Shown one piece after another: positions 1-14,500 of a stretch of 64,000 bases of DNA. This DNA is from Anadara kagoshimensis (Eukaryota; Mollusca; Bivalvia; Arcoida; Arcidae): the NCBI GenBank assembly GCA_021292105.1, contig CM037864.1:4436413-4500412 (forward strand), given 5' to 3'. Positions within the stretch are counted from its first letter, which is position 1. Every line of letters begins with the position of its first letter. The notes under the pieces were generated by a model. It made no database searches and was not told where the DNA came from. It was given only the letters and a program-made list of their open reading frames with translations. The translations under genes were made by a program, and so were the position numbers.

Positions 1-835
1 GTACCACTACCATATCTGTAACACAAGCCAAGGAGTCAGACAGGGACCCTTGTGTGATACCAACATAATAACCAGGATCAACTTGATCCAAAGCTTGATT
101 GGTTGAATCCTTGATTTACACAGGTTTAAAACAATAAAAATCAATGTATTTTATAAAATCAGTATTTTTAAAGCAATTTAATTCAGCTAGATGACATTCT
201 GTTCACTTTAAATCTTTTCAACAAAAGTTAGGAAATATTAGACAGAGTTCATTCTAGAGAAGACCATGGGGCCTTTTACCTGTATCTCTGAGTTTGCCAA
301 ATGATCCCATTGTAAGGACCTTGGTGAATTATATTAAAAATTATGTGACTCCATTAATATTGATGTTATAGTGTTTTAGAGGAAAGGTTTTGAAAATGAC
401 TCTTGAAAATCCTAGATCGAACACTGTATCAGATAATGTGTAAAGTTTAAAAATAAAATCTGTGAAATGTGTTAGTTAAACCAATCAAGCTTCTAGATGA
501 AACTCGATTGCCTGCTTCTTAGATTTAAACAAGCCCCTCATAATTTAACAGATATTTGAATAAATGTAGGGTCAGTCCAGTTTTTCTTAGGGGTTGACAT
601 ATGAAATGTGATATTTGCAAATTCAAAGTAATCTACAGGAATCAGTCCAGTACTAAAATGTGGTTTCTTGCAAATGAAGGTTCAGACATGGACCCCTGTG
701 AATGTAGGGTCTACCCAGTGCTGTGTATGTGTTTAATAAATTTAAAAGAAGGAACAAAGATATATACAGATATAATTATTTTTTTCAAATACTGATGTTA
801 TGAACTAGACTGATAGCTCTCATGTTTCTTTGCAG

Positions 836-958
836 ACGTCAGGAAGAGCTGAATACATTGATGACATACCTGCAAGACCGGGAGAGTTGTATGCAGCATT
901 TGTACACAGTACAGTTGGTAATGCTAAAATATCAAACATAGATCCATCTGAAGCTTTA
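836..958 (+). CDS. Molybdo-flavoenzyme exon 1 in window
   Basis: Acceptor TTTGCAG, donor GTAAGT, 41 codons, phase 0 on both sides. It encodes [20 protein letters not shown] followed by [12 protein letters not shown], the conserved start of the molybdenum-binding part (aldehyde oxidase / xanthine dehydrogenase a/b hammerhead region). The preceding exon is not in the window. Confidence 0.9.
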
Positions 959-2454
959 GTAAGTTTTCATATTTGTGAGAAGATCTGGTGTATCTGAACT
1001 ACTATAAATGTACTTAATTTCACGGGTTCAAATTCTTGTGTGAAATATTCCCAAGTAGGAATAATGTCCAAAAAAAAACACTGGCAAGGGAGATAATAAA
1101 CTTCCGTACACTACGATCCAAGTGGATTTGAACTTAAGCATTGGATCCTATGAAGAAATTAGACATAAAAGATGATGGTATAAAGCACTTTTATGACTGA
1201 GGTTGGTTGGTTGGTTGAATGTTGCTTAATGTTGCATCAGCAATTTTTAAGCTATTCACGATGAGAACTATTTATATTAATCTCTATGGATTAATCTATG
1301 AACAATTTCATGTATGCATGTGAAGTGCGAGTGTGTTGTATGGTCTGCCTTGTAATAGGGCACACTCAGGGCAACTTTACCATACTAGCTCACTGAGTCA
1401 GTATGCCGCAGACAAGCTTACCACTCCCCCAGTCCATTATACTGATACCAGGTGAACCAGTAAAGGCCAACGACAAGGAAAATTCACTTTCCCACATGTG
1501 GTCTTTTATAACTGAGGTATTTTTATATTGCATGCATATAATCAAGTCAATCATCCTGTCTATTGATCATGCTTTAATCAATGGTTAATTAAAATTTTTA
1601 AAAATCAAAATGTTATTGTAATTTAATTTTTTGTACAAAAACATAACATATTATTAAAAGCATTGTATCAAAGGAGAAAAAATGTGGGGTTAGACCAGCG
1701 ATTGAATCTTGGACATCCTGCCTTATAAACTAGTGCTGTACCAACTGAGCCACCCAAACAGCTACATTTACCCTGTTTTTCTTGAGTTTTGTATTTGTCA
1801 ACCCTTCAACAGATACAAGCTAATAAACCCGAACAATTATGTTTTTTTTTTTTTTTTTTTTGTTTTTGTTTTTTTTTTTTTTAATTTTGATATTTTGATG
1901 TATTGATTGATTAAATTAGGTTTTATATCCCAGTAAAGAATATTTCACTTATATCAAGACATCACCAGCTATAGATGAAGTGACTGAAATGTTTACCTTT
2001 CCAATGCACTCAGGGCAGTGTGCAGGGATGGTTCTTTAATGTGTAATGCCTGCTGTTTTTAAGGTCACTTGTGAAGGACCCTGTGACTTTCACTTCTAAA
2101 TGCTGAGTGTTTGGTGAAAAGAACAGTCACTACCTATTTTCATGTTTTGGTCAAACCCCATCCGAGGTTCAAACCCACAACCTCGCACATATGGAGTGAG
2201 CACTCTACCAAATTGAGCTGCTGCAGTGGTGTATATTTTGATGTAGCAATTGTGGACTTAATTCCCTGACATTTTTTAGGTTTTTGTAAATTATATCATA
2301 TATTCCAGAATATGCCAAGAGTTGTTAAGTTTATATCAGCTAAAGACATCCCAGGTGAAAATAATATTGGATTAGACTCATTAGATCCAGAAGAGGTAGG
2401 CAAATTTGTTTTAAATTTTTCAAACTAGTTTGAGGGAGTATATAGTAATCACCA

Positions 2455-2521
<67 letters not shown>

Positions 2522-5500
2522 ATATAATATATAAGAATAGTAAAAACAAAAATACTTCCCCAAATTTATTACTTTAATGATACATGTACATAGAATTATT
2601 TTTTAATATACCACACCATTATAACATTATAATATTAAGTGGTTTTTATAAACAGTGAGAAAATGCAGTACCACCAATAATGCTAATTAGGTTGGTTCTC
2701 TTTTGTCAACATTTACCAGGTTTTGGGTTTCATAACTTTCAGTACTTTGATTTAAGAATTGTATAAACTAGAACTGTCTCTTGAGAGCCAAATACCCCCC
2801 CCCCAACATCTGTCCGGACATGATTTCAAACATACTTTTCCTTTGACCTTGACCTTTCTGATATTAACTTGGTTCGAGGTCATGACACACCTTTTGACCA
2901 TGAAGATTATTCATGTAAAGTTTTGTGACAGACGTCAAAAACAGCTATGAGATAAGGCCCAGACATGATATTAAAACATACCTTTTCTGCCGCCTTGACC
3001 TTTCTGATATGACCTTGGTTCAGGGTCAGGGCACACCTTTTGACCTTGAAGATTATTCATTTGAAGTTTTATGGCAGTCGTCTGCAGCAGGTATGAGATA
3101 TGACCTGGACACAATTTTACACAGATAGACAAGTTGATTTCTAACTTCAAACTAGCTTCTTCTTTTTTTTGGGGGGGGGGGGGTTCTTTTTTTTTGGGGG
3201 GGAGGGGTATAAAACTACATGTACTGGTTTTCATTTATCATCCACTGGTTTTTGTAAGTGAATGGAACAGTGGTATATATCCCATTGGCATATAATAAAT
3301 CTAATGAAATCAATTAACAATTTAAATACTAATAAATCTACGTCATGTGGAACCTCAAGACCAGTAGAAAGTATAAAGAAACATAAAAATAAAACACTTT
3401 TAAATGATTTTATTCAACAAATAGGGAAAGTTACAATGAAAGGACAAAATTCTTAATATTATATACACATACCATAAAAAACACTTTTAAATGATTGTAT
3501 TTAAAAAATGGGGAAAGTTACAATGTAAGGACAAAATTCTTTATATTATATACAAACCATCAAAACACTTTTAAATGATTGTATTTCAATTTAAAGAAAA
3601 TGGGAAAAGTTACAATATAAGGACAAAATTTAATATTTAACACCTTATGTCAGTATCAATGATGTTCATATTTTCCTTTGTACCATTTTATTTAAATGAC
3701 AATATTATGTTAAACATTTGTCATGCTTTCTGTTCCATATATTTTATAAAGTCATAGAGCTTTGACAATGATACAATTTTACATTATGTCAGTATCAATG
3801 ATATTCATATTTCCTATGTATCAAAAAAGAATCCCATTTTATTTAAATGGTCACAGAATGTTAAAACATTTGTCACTCTTTCTGTTCCATATATTTTATA
3901 AAGTCATAGAGCTTTGACAATGATACAATTTTACATTATGTCAGTATCAATGATATTCATATTTCCTATGTATCAAAAAAGAATCCCATTTTATTTAAAT
4001 GGTCACAGAATGTTAAAACATTTGTCACTCTTTCTGTTCCATATATTTTATAAAGTCATAGAGCTTTGACAATGATACAATTTTACATTATGTCAGTATC
4101 AATGATATTCATATTTCCTTTGTATCAAAAAAGAATCTCATTTTATTTAAATGATCACAGAATGTAAAATATTGGTCCATGTTTCTGTTTCAATTATTTC
4201 CTATAGTCATAAAACATGGCATGAAAAAAAAGCTTTGACAGTGATGAACTTTTAACTATCTTACTTATAATCTTTATAATTCATTCATATTACATTAACA
4301 AAATGAATTCAACTTTAAGTCATCACAGAATGTTGCTATAACTTTGTCCCTGTTTCTGTTACACAGATTTTTAGCTCACCTGAGCCGAAAGGCTCAGATG
4401 AGCTATTGCTATCTATCACCGTCCGTCGTCCGTCGTCCGTCGTGCGTCGTGCGTAAACTTTACATTTTAATCTTCTCCTCCAAAACTACTGAGCCAAATT
4501 TGATGACACTTGGTGATTATTATGCCTGGGTAACAGCCTTTCAAAATTGTGTTCGGGGTTTGACCACGCCCAATAATATGGCTGCCGTTACTATAAATAG
4601 CCAAAAGACAAAAAAATCTTCTTCTCTGAAACCAAAAGGTGCAGGCAAATTTTGATTACATTTTTGGATTCAGGATACCTAGATACACTAAAATTGTGTT
4701 TTTCATGAAATTGGACGAAAAATAGGTTACACGTTTTTTGCGTAAAATTATGTAATTTTTAAAATGAGACATTTATTGTTATAACTTCATAATGGCTGAA
4801 GATAATTGTATGGAGTTTTCACTGTTGATCTTGTCTTGCGATATTCTTCCGATTGATGTCAAGGTCAAAGGTCAAGGTCATGTCCCAGTTTTTGACCTGT
4901 GATAAAAAATGCTATTTTTAAACATTTCTGGTGATAATGATGTAGGATTTTTGGTTAATTGTAGGTATTGACATGACGATCATTTTGATATATCGATTAA
5001 GGTCATGGGTTCAAAGGTCAAGGTCACAGATGTACAAGTTTACCAAAATAGTTAATTATCTGCAAAACTATGAACTTTTTGTATAGGCATGTATATTAGA
5101 ATATTGTAGGTAATGGCCCAATGGTCATTTTAATTATAAATAAAGGTCATGAGTTCAAAGGTCAAGGTCACAGATGTAAACAAGTACTGAAATGATATTT
5201 ATCTCAAAAACTATAGACTTTTTGTATAGGCATGTATATTAATATTTTAGGTATTATCCTAACGATCATTTTGATATATGAATGAAGGTCATGGGTTCAA
5301 AGGTCAAGGTCACAGATGTGAATAAATACCTGAATGGTTAATTATCTTGAAAACTTAACTTTTTGTATATGCATGTATATTAGAATATTGTAGGTATTAG
5401 CCTTACAACCATTTTCATATATGAATGAAGGTTATGGGTTCAAAGGTCAAGGTCACAGATGTGAACAAGTTCTAAAATGATTATTTATCTCAAAAACTAT

Positions 5501-8500
5501 AAACCTTTTGTATAGGCATGTATATTAGAATATTTAGGTATTATCCTAATGATCATTTTGATATATGAATGAAGGTCATGGGTTCAAAGGTCAAGGTCAC
5601 AGATGCAAAAGAATACCTAAATGGTTAATTATCTTGAAAACTATTAACTTTTTGTATAGGCATGTATATTAGAATATTGTTGGTACTGGCACAGTGGTCA
5701 TTTTGATATATGAATGAAGAGCATGAGTTTAAATGTCAAGATCACAGATACAAACAAGTACTGAGATGATTATTTATCTCAAAAACTATAAACTTTTTGT
5801 ATAGGGATGTATATTAGAATATTGGCCTAATTATCATTTTGATATTTGAATGAAGCTCATGGGTTCAAAGGTCACAGGTGAGCGTTAAGGCCCATGGGCC
5901 TCTTGTCTTATTTCCTGTATTACACACCAACAATCTACCTGAACTATCTATGTCCAATCCCACTGGCCTGTCACAGATAAACAATGTCAATACCTAAATG
6001 ATCACAGAATGTTGTTATAACTTTGTCCTTGTTTCTGTAACACATATTTCACTATGAGGCTTTTCTTATTTCCTGTATTACACACAAACAATCTACCAGA
6101 ACTATCTATGTCCAGTCCCACTGGCCTGTCACAGATAAACAATGTCATTATCTAAATGATCACAGAATGTTGTTATAACTTTGTCCCTGTTTCTGTTACA
6201 CATATTTTACTATGAGGATTTTGTTATTTCCAGTATTACACACCAACAATCTGCCAGAACCATCTATGCCCATTCCGCATGGCCAATTACACCCCTGTTT
6301 AGGTGTTATCAGATACTTTAGTATCTTGCCATCTTTATCCAGGACATGTACTGCAGAGTTGTAATTGTTACTGATTATTATATGTCCATATTTATCTGTG
6401 ACTACATACTCTGGATCAAGTTTGTTCTTCCTGTTCTTGACTTGATATATAAATCTCTTCTGTCCCTGTTGGTTAACAACTACTACTTCCTTACCATCTA
6501 TAACTACAATGTCACCATTTATGTTAGTACAGATAAACAAGGGGTAGTTAAACAGTCTTGTGTTATCCAATGTGTCATGTTGTATTGTCCTGATGTGTTG
6601 TCCACTGGTTGTTATCTCCACTATCTTACTGTGCTTGTCGTTATACAACACAACAAGAACATTCCCTGCATCTGTTACAGTGATTCCCCGTGTCTCATAG
6701 CAGTCTGCTGCTGTATATATGTCTATAAATGTGTTATTTCCTGTTAACTTCTTTACTTTATTACCACCCCCAACTGTCACAAGCAGATCTCCAGATTTAG
6801 AGACAGCAGCATCATATATACAAAAGTCAGTACTGATGTTCTGTATAACTTTACCATCTGATGTCACCAGTGATATATCTCTAACATCACAATCCCATAA
6901 CCAAGCCTGGTCATTATCTGTTGTTACTACCCGACCCTTATTAATAGTAAAACTGGAAACTATCTTAGCATCTATCACAGGACTGGATGATGGAATTTGG
7001 CTGCCGTGTGTTAATGGTGCATTGATTGTTGGTTTTGTCTTCAAATCAAGTAGTCCAAACAGATGTTTAAGTTCTTCATCATCCACAGACCTGCTTATCA
7101 GGTCTGGTGGACTTACTGGGTCTGGTGGATCACATGGTCTGTATTTATCTAATCTTTGTGTTACATCTGTCACAAACTTTACCATCTCTATATTCCTATC
7201 TCTCTGTTTCCGCTCACATTGTTGTATCAGTTGATTAATTTCGGCCATTTCTCCTTGTAATCTTTGCTCCAACTCTATCATAGCTTTCTTGTTTTGTTTG
7301 TCTATATTTTGTAGTTTTGGATGATGTCAGATTCTATATGGTCTAGTCTACTTTTAAGCCGGTTGTATATAGCTTTTACTTCCTTGATTTTCTTGGTGAT
7401 AGACTCGGAGAATTCAAGTTTATTTTGAGCGATGGTTTTGATGGTATCTTTATATTTTGTGGACTTTTCATTTGTCTGCCTGATGATATTTGATAGTTGT
7501 TTTTGTTTGATATCTATAACCTCTTCCACTTTTATCATGGGGTGGTTAAGATGGACACCACTGGTAACACACTCTATGCAGATTGGACAATTACATGTTT
7601 TACAAAACATAAGCAAATCCTCTTTGGTGTGACTTGGACATTTTTCCCCTATTTGATTATTTTTATATATCTCAGCTGATTGTAAACATACGACTTTATG
7701 ATCTTTAGATATTTTGCTTTTCAAATGTATTTTCATGCAAGTTTCACATATTAGCTCATCGCAGTTGAGACACTTATAAGATATGTTGTTAATTTCACAT
7801 AGCTCACATTTCTGGTCAAGGAATACTGGCCACTGGGCATCGGGAACTTCTGACTCCGCCATTGCTATAAATTATTTCTGCTAAATGAAAAGAAAAAAGA
7901 AAAATTAGGAGTTGTGTTGTTTCAGGGCCAAGTTAAACTTTATACAATTACAATGAACTTAATTTATTCCAGTCCAGATGGTGTGGTACATTAGGTAAAT
8001 ATATATGTTCATAAATCAGTATTCTGTAGAAAAATTTAAAATAATGATTTATTTGTATACACAAGAAGTGTCTGTGAAGCTTGTTCCACCAAATTTGTAA
8101 AATTATAAGTACTTCCTAATAGGTTCATCAGGCTAGAGGTTATATTCTTTGGGGGGGGGGGGGGGGGGCTGTAGTGGAACAACTACAAACTATTGTGGAA
8201 ATGTATAACTGAAGGCTACTGTTTGATACTTGTACATGTGTCGTTACTGGTAGTGTGTGTGGCGTGAGTGGTGTGTGTCTCGTTTAAGGTATTCCGACAA
8301 CCTTGGACTTCGGGTCCCAGAACTGTATTCAGTCCCGTTGATCTGTCATGTCTGAGTGTATGTGTCATCTATGTGTGTCAGTGTGTGAGTGTAGTGCCAG
8401 GGCTTATATACCAACAACATGGAGATGACCAACAGAATAACATCATATTCATACCGTTTTTGTTTATCACATTTGTTTACAGGATTTGACAACGAGATGT

Positions 8501-11500
8501 AATTTTAATAATCGTTATTACGAACTAATTCCAACTAAGTTCACATTAGTACATTTATTAAAAAATTTACCAAATCCTAAATGGCTGAATGTAAGAATAT
8601 ATTTCATTACAGGGCATAGTAAATCAAGGATATCCTATAACTGGACATTAGTTTTGCTGGTTGCAATATTGACAAGTATATTTTAAAAAATTGCTGCTAT
8701 GAAAATTGTAAAATTTCTTTCACTTAGAATGTCCTTGTTAATTGTGCTCTGTATTTCTTGTAGTGGTCATTTGACCATAGTTTATGTCACAAAAGCTTTA
8801 ACTTGAAGCTATATGACAAACATGGTGACTTTAATTTTTCTTTGCAACTTTTTTGCTATTTTTGTTGCCCAACTAACAGGCTATGGTAGAGCTTGTTCCC
8901 ACTATGGGAACTTTATACTACAAAGAAATCTGATTACAAAGAAATTGTTGCCTCAGAGATATTGTAAGCCTAGGTGTATCAGTGGCCTCAAAAAGTTTAA
9001 TGGTGTCTTCACAGTATTGTTGATAAGTATGATGTCTCTGTATCCAGGATAACACTGGACATATTTGCTGCTTCCTTTCACATGTTTCACTCTCAATTTT
9101 GATTACACACCTAGTGTGTGTAACTAGCTAAACAAGAAGTTCTTACCTTTCTAGAACACCTGACCTCACTTCCTGATGGAAGTTTTACCTACTGTAATTG
9201 TCAATTTCAAAATTTTCAATTTGCTCTAGGATTGTATTCAGTCCCGTTGATCTGTCATGTCTGAGTGTATGTGTCATCTATGTGTGTCAGTGTGTGAGTG
9301 TAGTGCCAGGGCTTATATACCAACAACATGGAGATGACCAACAGAATAACATCATATTCATACCGTTTTTGTTTATCACATTTGTTTACAGGATTTGACA
9401 ACGAGATGTAATTTTAATAATCGTTATTACGAACTAATTCCAACTAAGTTCACATTAGTACATTTATTAAAAAATTTACCAAATCCTAAATGGCTGAATG
9501 TAAGAATATATTTCATTACAGGGCATAGTAAATCAAGGATATCCTATAACTGGACATTAGTTTTGCTGGTTGCAATATTGACAAGTATATTTTAAAAAAT
9601 TGCTGCTATGAAAATTGTAAAATTTCTTTCACTTAGAATGTCCTTGTTAATTGTGCTCTGTATTTCTTGTAGTGGTCATTTGACCATAGTTTATGTCACA
9701 AAAGCTTTAACTTGAAGCTATAGACAAACATGGTGACTTTAATTTTTCTTTGCAACTTTTTTGCTATTTTTGTTGCCCAACTAACAGGCTATGGTAGAGC
9801 TTGTTCCCACTATGGGAACTTTATACTACAAAGAAATCTGATTACAAAGAAATTGTTGCCTCAGAGATATTGTAAGCCTAGGTGTATCAGTGGCCTCAAA
9901 AAGTTTAATGGTGTCTTCACAGTATTGTTGATAAGTATGATGTCTCTGTATCCAGGATAACACTGGACATATTTGCTGCTTCTTTCACATGTTCACTCTC
10001 AATTTTGATTACACACCTAGTGTGTGTAACTAGCTAAACAAGAAGTTCTTACCTTTCTAGAACACCTGACCTCACTTCCTGATGGAAGTTTTACCTACTG
10101 TAATTGTCAATTTCAAAATTTTCAATTTGCTCTAGGATTGTAATTTGGACATGATTTTGATAGAATTATTATTTTTCTTGAGAAAACAATTTAAGGAGGG
10201 TTTATCATATAATAATTCCTACCTGTTCAATATATCTCAGATTAAGCAGCAGTCTGTTTAAGCTTTCTGTTAAATTTGTAAACATTTCCTGGATTTATAT
10301 AAAACATGAATAATTATTAATAAGTTATAATTAATTCCAAAATGTTCTTTCTGTTTGGTTTGCATATTAAAATGGCGCATTTTAAGTAACAGGTACAAAC
10401 CTGAACAGACCAACGGAAAGGTAATAACTAATTCCAAAATGTTCCTCCTGTTTGGTTGGCATGTTAAAATGGCGCATTTTAAGTAACAGGTACAAACCTG
10501 AACAGACCAACGGACAGGTAATAATTTTGAAACTAGGAAGTAAATTAATATTGTAGGTATGATAACTGATACAAGAACACCTTATCTAACTGAATAAATA
10601 CCGGGGAGCGAAGGTTGTACCAGGTGTAAATCAATGTACAACATGTCAAAGGGACTTTATCTGACCTCGATGCAAAACATTTATTCACTTAAATAAAAAT
10701 AGTTTTTACATGATATATAAGGCACTGTTTTACATTATTTTGTGATATCGTTTATTAAATTAAATAAACAAAATAATCATATCCAATGAAATAAAAAAAA
10801 TTATTTTATTTCAATGAAATTCAAAAAATAATTATATGTCAATGAAATTAAAAAAATAATTTTATTTCAATGAAATTATAAAAATTATTTTATTTAAGGT
10901 TTTTCACTGTGATGGAAACTGAACAATTGTTTTGAAATATCATATTTGAGCGAAAAAGGAAAGCCATTATTTATAACATGTACAAATGTAGCTATACCAT
11001 GTATATTGGAAACAGAATAATTGATTTTAAGGGCTAAAATTGGATTTATTTTTGTTAATAAAAATAACGTTATTGTTTTAGCTCATCTGAGTAACAGACA
11101 GTTTAAATCCAGACTTTATCAAACTTGCTACATATTATCGTCTTGAAAAGTACAAAGTCAAGTTCATTTTTGAGTCATGTTGGCTCAATAAGTAGGCCAC
11201 TAGTCCAAATAATAGAAACACCTTACTAACATTCTTGAGGCCACAATTGCTGTCCAAACTTCATCAGTCTTGCTTAGAATGATCCTCATGACAAAAGCAA
11301 GGTCATGTTTGTATACAGACCATGTTGGGTCAGTAAGTAGGTCACTAGGCCAAATCATAGAATAATAGAATCTATTATTAGTATCCATGTAGGACAGGGA
11401 AATCCCACCCAAGGGGTTGAATATTTTAGTCAGAAACAAGGCTTGCCTTACAATAACATTAGTGGTATTAAAACCTTTGTTTTGTTATATGAGTGTTTAA

Positions 11501-14500
11501 ACTCAACTGGTTTATGCCATAAACTCAGCTGAGTTTATGGCATGATGAAGCATGTGGTTCATGTATCCGTCCATCCATGCTATGTAAACTATTATCTTCT
11601 CCTCTGAAACCACTGGGCCAATTGAAACCAAATTTAGTGTAGAAGGGTCCTAGGTGGGGTAGATCAAAGTTTGTAAAAGCTTACCCAATACAATATCCAA
11701 GCTAGATGGCTTACCTGAACCTTAATGCTCTCCTCGCCAGAAGCTGCATAAGGCTGTAACGCTATCTTTCCATTTTTGCCTGTCCTTTGCTGCAGTTTTT
11801 GCTGTGTTCCAGCTAGATGGCTACCATTACTATAAATAACATAATCACTAAATGGCCATTGTGGATTCAATTTTCTACCAAATTTGTTCAAATTTATAAA
11901 ATAGAAAGTAGTTACCTGGTTATTTAACATATGTAAATGTTTTTCATAAACATTTTCATTGACCCAATTTTAGAAAATTATGCAAATAAGGTCAATTTTT
12001 TAGCCAATTCTTTGAATATCTTCTCTTCATAAATCACTGGGGAATTGAAACCAAATTTGAGTTGAAGGTCTCCAGGTGGGATGGATCAAAGTTTGTACAA
12101 GCCAACCCAGTATGATACGCCAAGATGGCCATCATTACTATAAATAGCAAAATCACTAAAATGGCCATTGTAGATTTAATTTTCTACTGATTTTCTTCTA
12201 ATTTGAAGTATAGAAAGTAGATACCTGGTTATTTAACATAATTTTGTAAATGTTTAGGCCCAGAATTTTAGGCACTTCTTGGTCTTTTTTTTAATAAGCC
12301 TGGTTTTGTTATATACATGTTGTTTATAAGCCTGTTCCAGGAATTCACAAATTCCCTCTTGTTACAAAACGAGACTTACAAACTGTAATCTGACCATGAT
12401 TATACACTGCCATCCATAAATCATTTTTACATGTTCAAAACGGGTGATATCATAACAGACAGAAAATCTTCACAGAAAACTAAATTGTCAAAAACATTAT
12501 TCTGCTAATTTCCTAAAGCAGAGTATTTTGCAGCAAAAAATAGTGTTTTGTTTTTTTTTTTTTAATATTTTCCCTACAATTTCATACATTTCTCTAAAAT
12601 CAAAAAAAAAAAAAAAAAATTAAAAAAAAAAAATTCTTCAAGAAAAAACAACTTTGCTGCATAATTTAGATCATCAAATTAAGATATCTCTTTCAAATAC
12701 ATCTTGTACTGCAAAAAATTCAATTTTTAAATAATGATGACATGTTGATCATAATATAAACCTATGCAAGAAATAAATGGTGGACATGCAGTTATTTATG
12801 GATGACAGTCAGATGAGGTTTCAAATTTATAATCGTTAGTAGCCAAATTTCCAAACTTTGCAAAAATATAAATTATATTAATAAAATAAATATATATATG
12901 AATATAAAATGGAATTTCGAGGATTCTGTGTGTCCCAGTGGGACAGGTTTTAAAAAGGTCACAATCTAGAATATCCTGACAATCCAGGATGTATAACATG
13001 TAAGATATAGGGCTGTAACAATAGCGTAAAAATTGTATTGCAATATATTGCCAACTTTGTGTAATGTATTGCAATATGTATAACCATGTATAGCATAAAA
13101 GTTATAACAAGAATCATTTTAGTTTAAATAAATGATGAAAAAATACTGTTTTAACCCTCAATATTCAGAAACTTGAAAAATCAAGTTTTAATGAATTAAC
13201 AAATAAAACAAATCATTTCTGTAGAGAATATTGAAATGGCATGACTAGAATAAAGGAGAAAAATAAAAGTGGTCACCATCTTGGTGCCATTAACAAACAT
13301 GTGTTCATTCATATAAAGCCTTTAGTGTAAAATGTTTTGGCAAAACTAACGTACCGCCGGAAACTCGATACATGCAACCCATATCTGGATAACACTAGTA
13401 CAGCATTTCATACCTGTACCGATTATATCTGGTATATGGTTGCAGCCCTAGTATGATAATCATACTAGGGCTGGAACCATATACCAGATATAATCGTTTT
13501 AAAAGTATTTTTTCACAAATTTTATAAAAAAGGTTTCTTTTTGAAAGAATTTCTCAGAAATTAGTAGCCAGTGGTGATTTTGGCGACTAGGGATAGAAAC
13601 ACAGGCACTGAAATCAAGACGATAAAATTAAGACATTTATTAACTTAATTGCTAATTGTTTCCGTTATTTTTCAGCTGTTTGCTGTTAGTGATGTACAAT
13701 ATTGTGGTCAGGCAGTAGGACTTATTGTAGCAGGTACGATAATTAATAGTAGGGGAAATCACTAAAATGTGATATGTCGTTATTATCTTTTACTTCTGCC
13801 GTTTATCAAGAACCACCTTATGTTCCCAAAATGAAGTTGGGGACATGAGTGTTTTGAATGTTAAATGTTGAATTTTCTTCTTTTTTAAAAAATATTTTTA
13901 TACATGTAATAAATGTTCCTAATACATGTATGTTTATTTTCTTGTTTGTGATTTGTGCATTGTTTGAAGTTTTTGATATTAGCTCACATGGCAAAGCAGT
14001 GTGAGCTTATGGTGAGTTTATGTGAGCTTGTAAGCTTTAATCTCCTCCTCTTAAATCACTAGGTAAAGGCCATTGAAGGTCCATGATTGGTAAAGATTTA
14101 AAATTGTGTCTGACATGCTGTCTGTCTAAAACCAAGATGGGCATCATTACTATAAATAGCAAACAACTTATAAATGGCTATTATAGCTTTATTCATGTAC
14201 TGATTCTGTTAAAAGTTTGAATTTAGAAAATAAAAATGAAGTTACTAAACATATGTTCCAGGATATGTTACAGGAATTTCCAGGTGAGCATTACAGGCCT
14301 TATTGAACATCTTGTTTGCTTATATTGAGCCATGTACTGATGTGTGTTTTCCATTTCCAATTTTCCATTTTTAAGTTCATTTTTTGTGATAATTCATATA
14401 GCTTGATTTTGGTCTCTTTTATCAGAGAACCAGGCTACAGCAGACATGGCTTCCAGCAAGGTCAAGGTCACATACACTGATGTAAAACCACCTATACTAT

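Larger units (their letters stand above)
6196..7862 (-). pseudogene. B-box / coiled-coil / NHL-type (TRIM-like) gene with a frameshift
   Basis: The gene is intronless and lies antisense within intron 2 of the molybdo-flavoenzyme. The first frame (7862-7302, 186 residues) starts at an ATG in good context (AGCAATGG). It encodes two B-boxes: C-x2-C ... C-x2-C with a trailing His at residues 19-55, and C-x2-H-x7-C-x2-C-x4-C-x2-C ... H-x2-H at about 74-108. A helical coiled coil begins after these. The second frame (ATG at 7281, stop at 6196; 361 residues) continues the coiled coil ([20 protein letters not shown]) and ends in a six-blade-like NHL propeller ([45 protein letters not shown]). The frames differ by one base near 7305, where the first frame meets a TAG; upstream of 7281 the second frame is open and also coiled-coil-like. 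No RING is present, as is common in bivalve B-box/NHL families. It could be a recent pseudogene, a sequencing error in the short A-run, or a truncated B-box protein that is still made. Confidence 0.8.

Noticed and set aside
1-80. Possible upstream molybdo-flavoenzyme exon at the window start
   Set aside because: The frames close quickly and do not resemble the segment expected before TSGRAEY.
2340-2549. Open frame with an Arg-Glu/Asp-Arg-Gln repeat on the minus strand
   Set aside because: It is the translation of the (GTCT)n/(TC)n microsatellite and overlaps exon 2 on the other strand.
6346-7234. Plus-strand open frames of 133 and 171 residues
   Set aside because: They are antisense shadows of the B-box/NHL gene, whose Cys/His spacing and propeller repeats support the minus strand.
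8268-9960. Paired open frames of 66-79 residues in the duplicated 909-bp block
   Set aside because: They recur only because the block is duplicated. They have no domain and overlap a dispersed repeat family.
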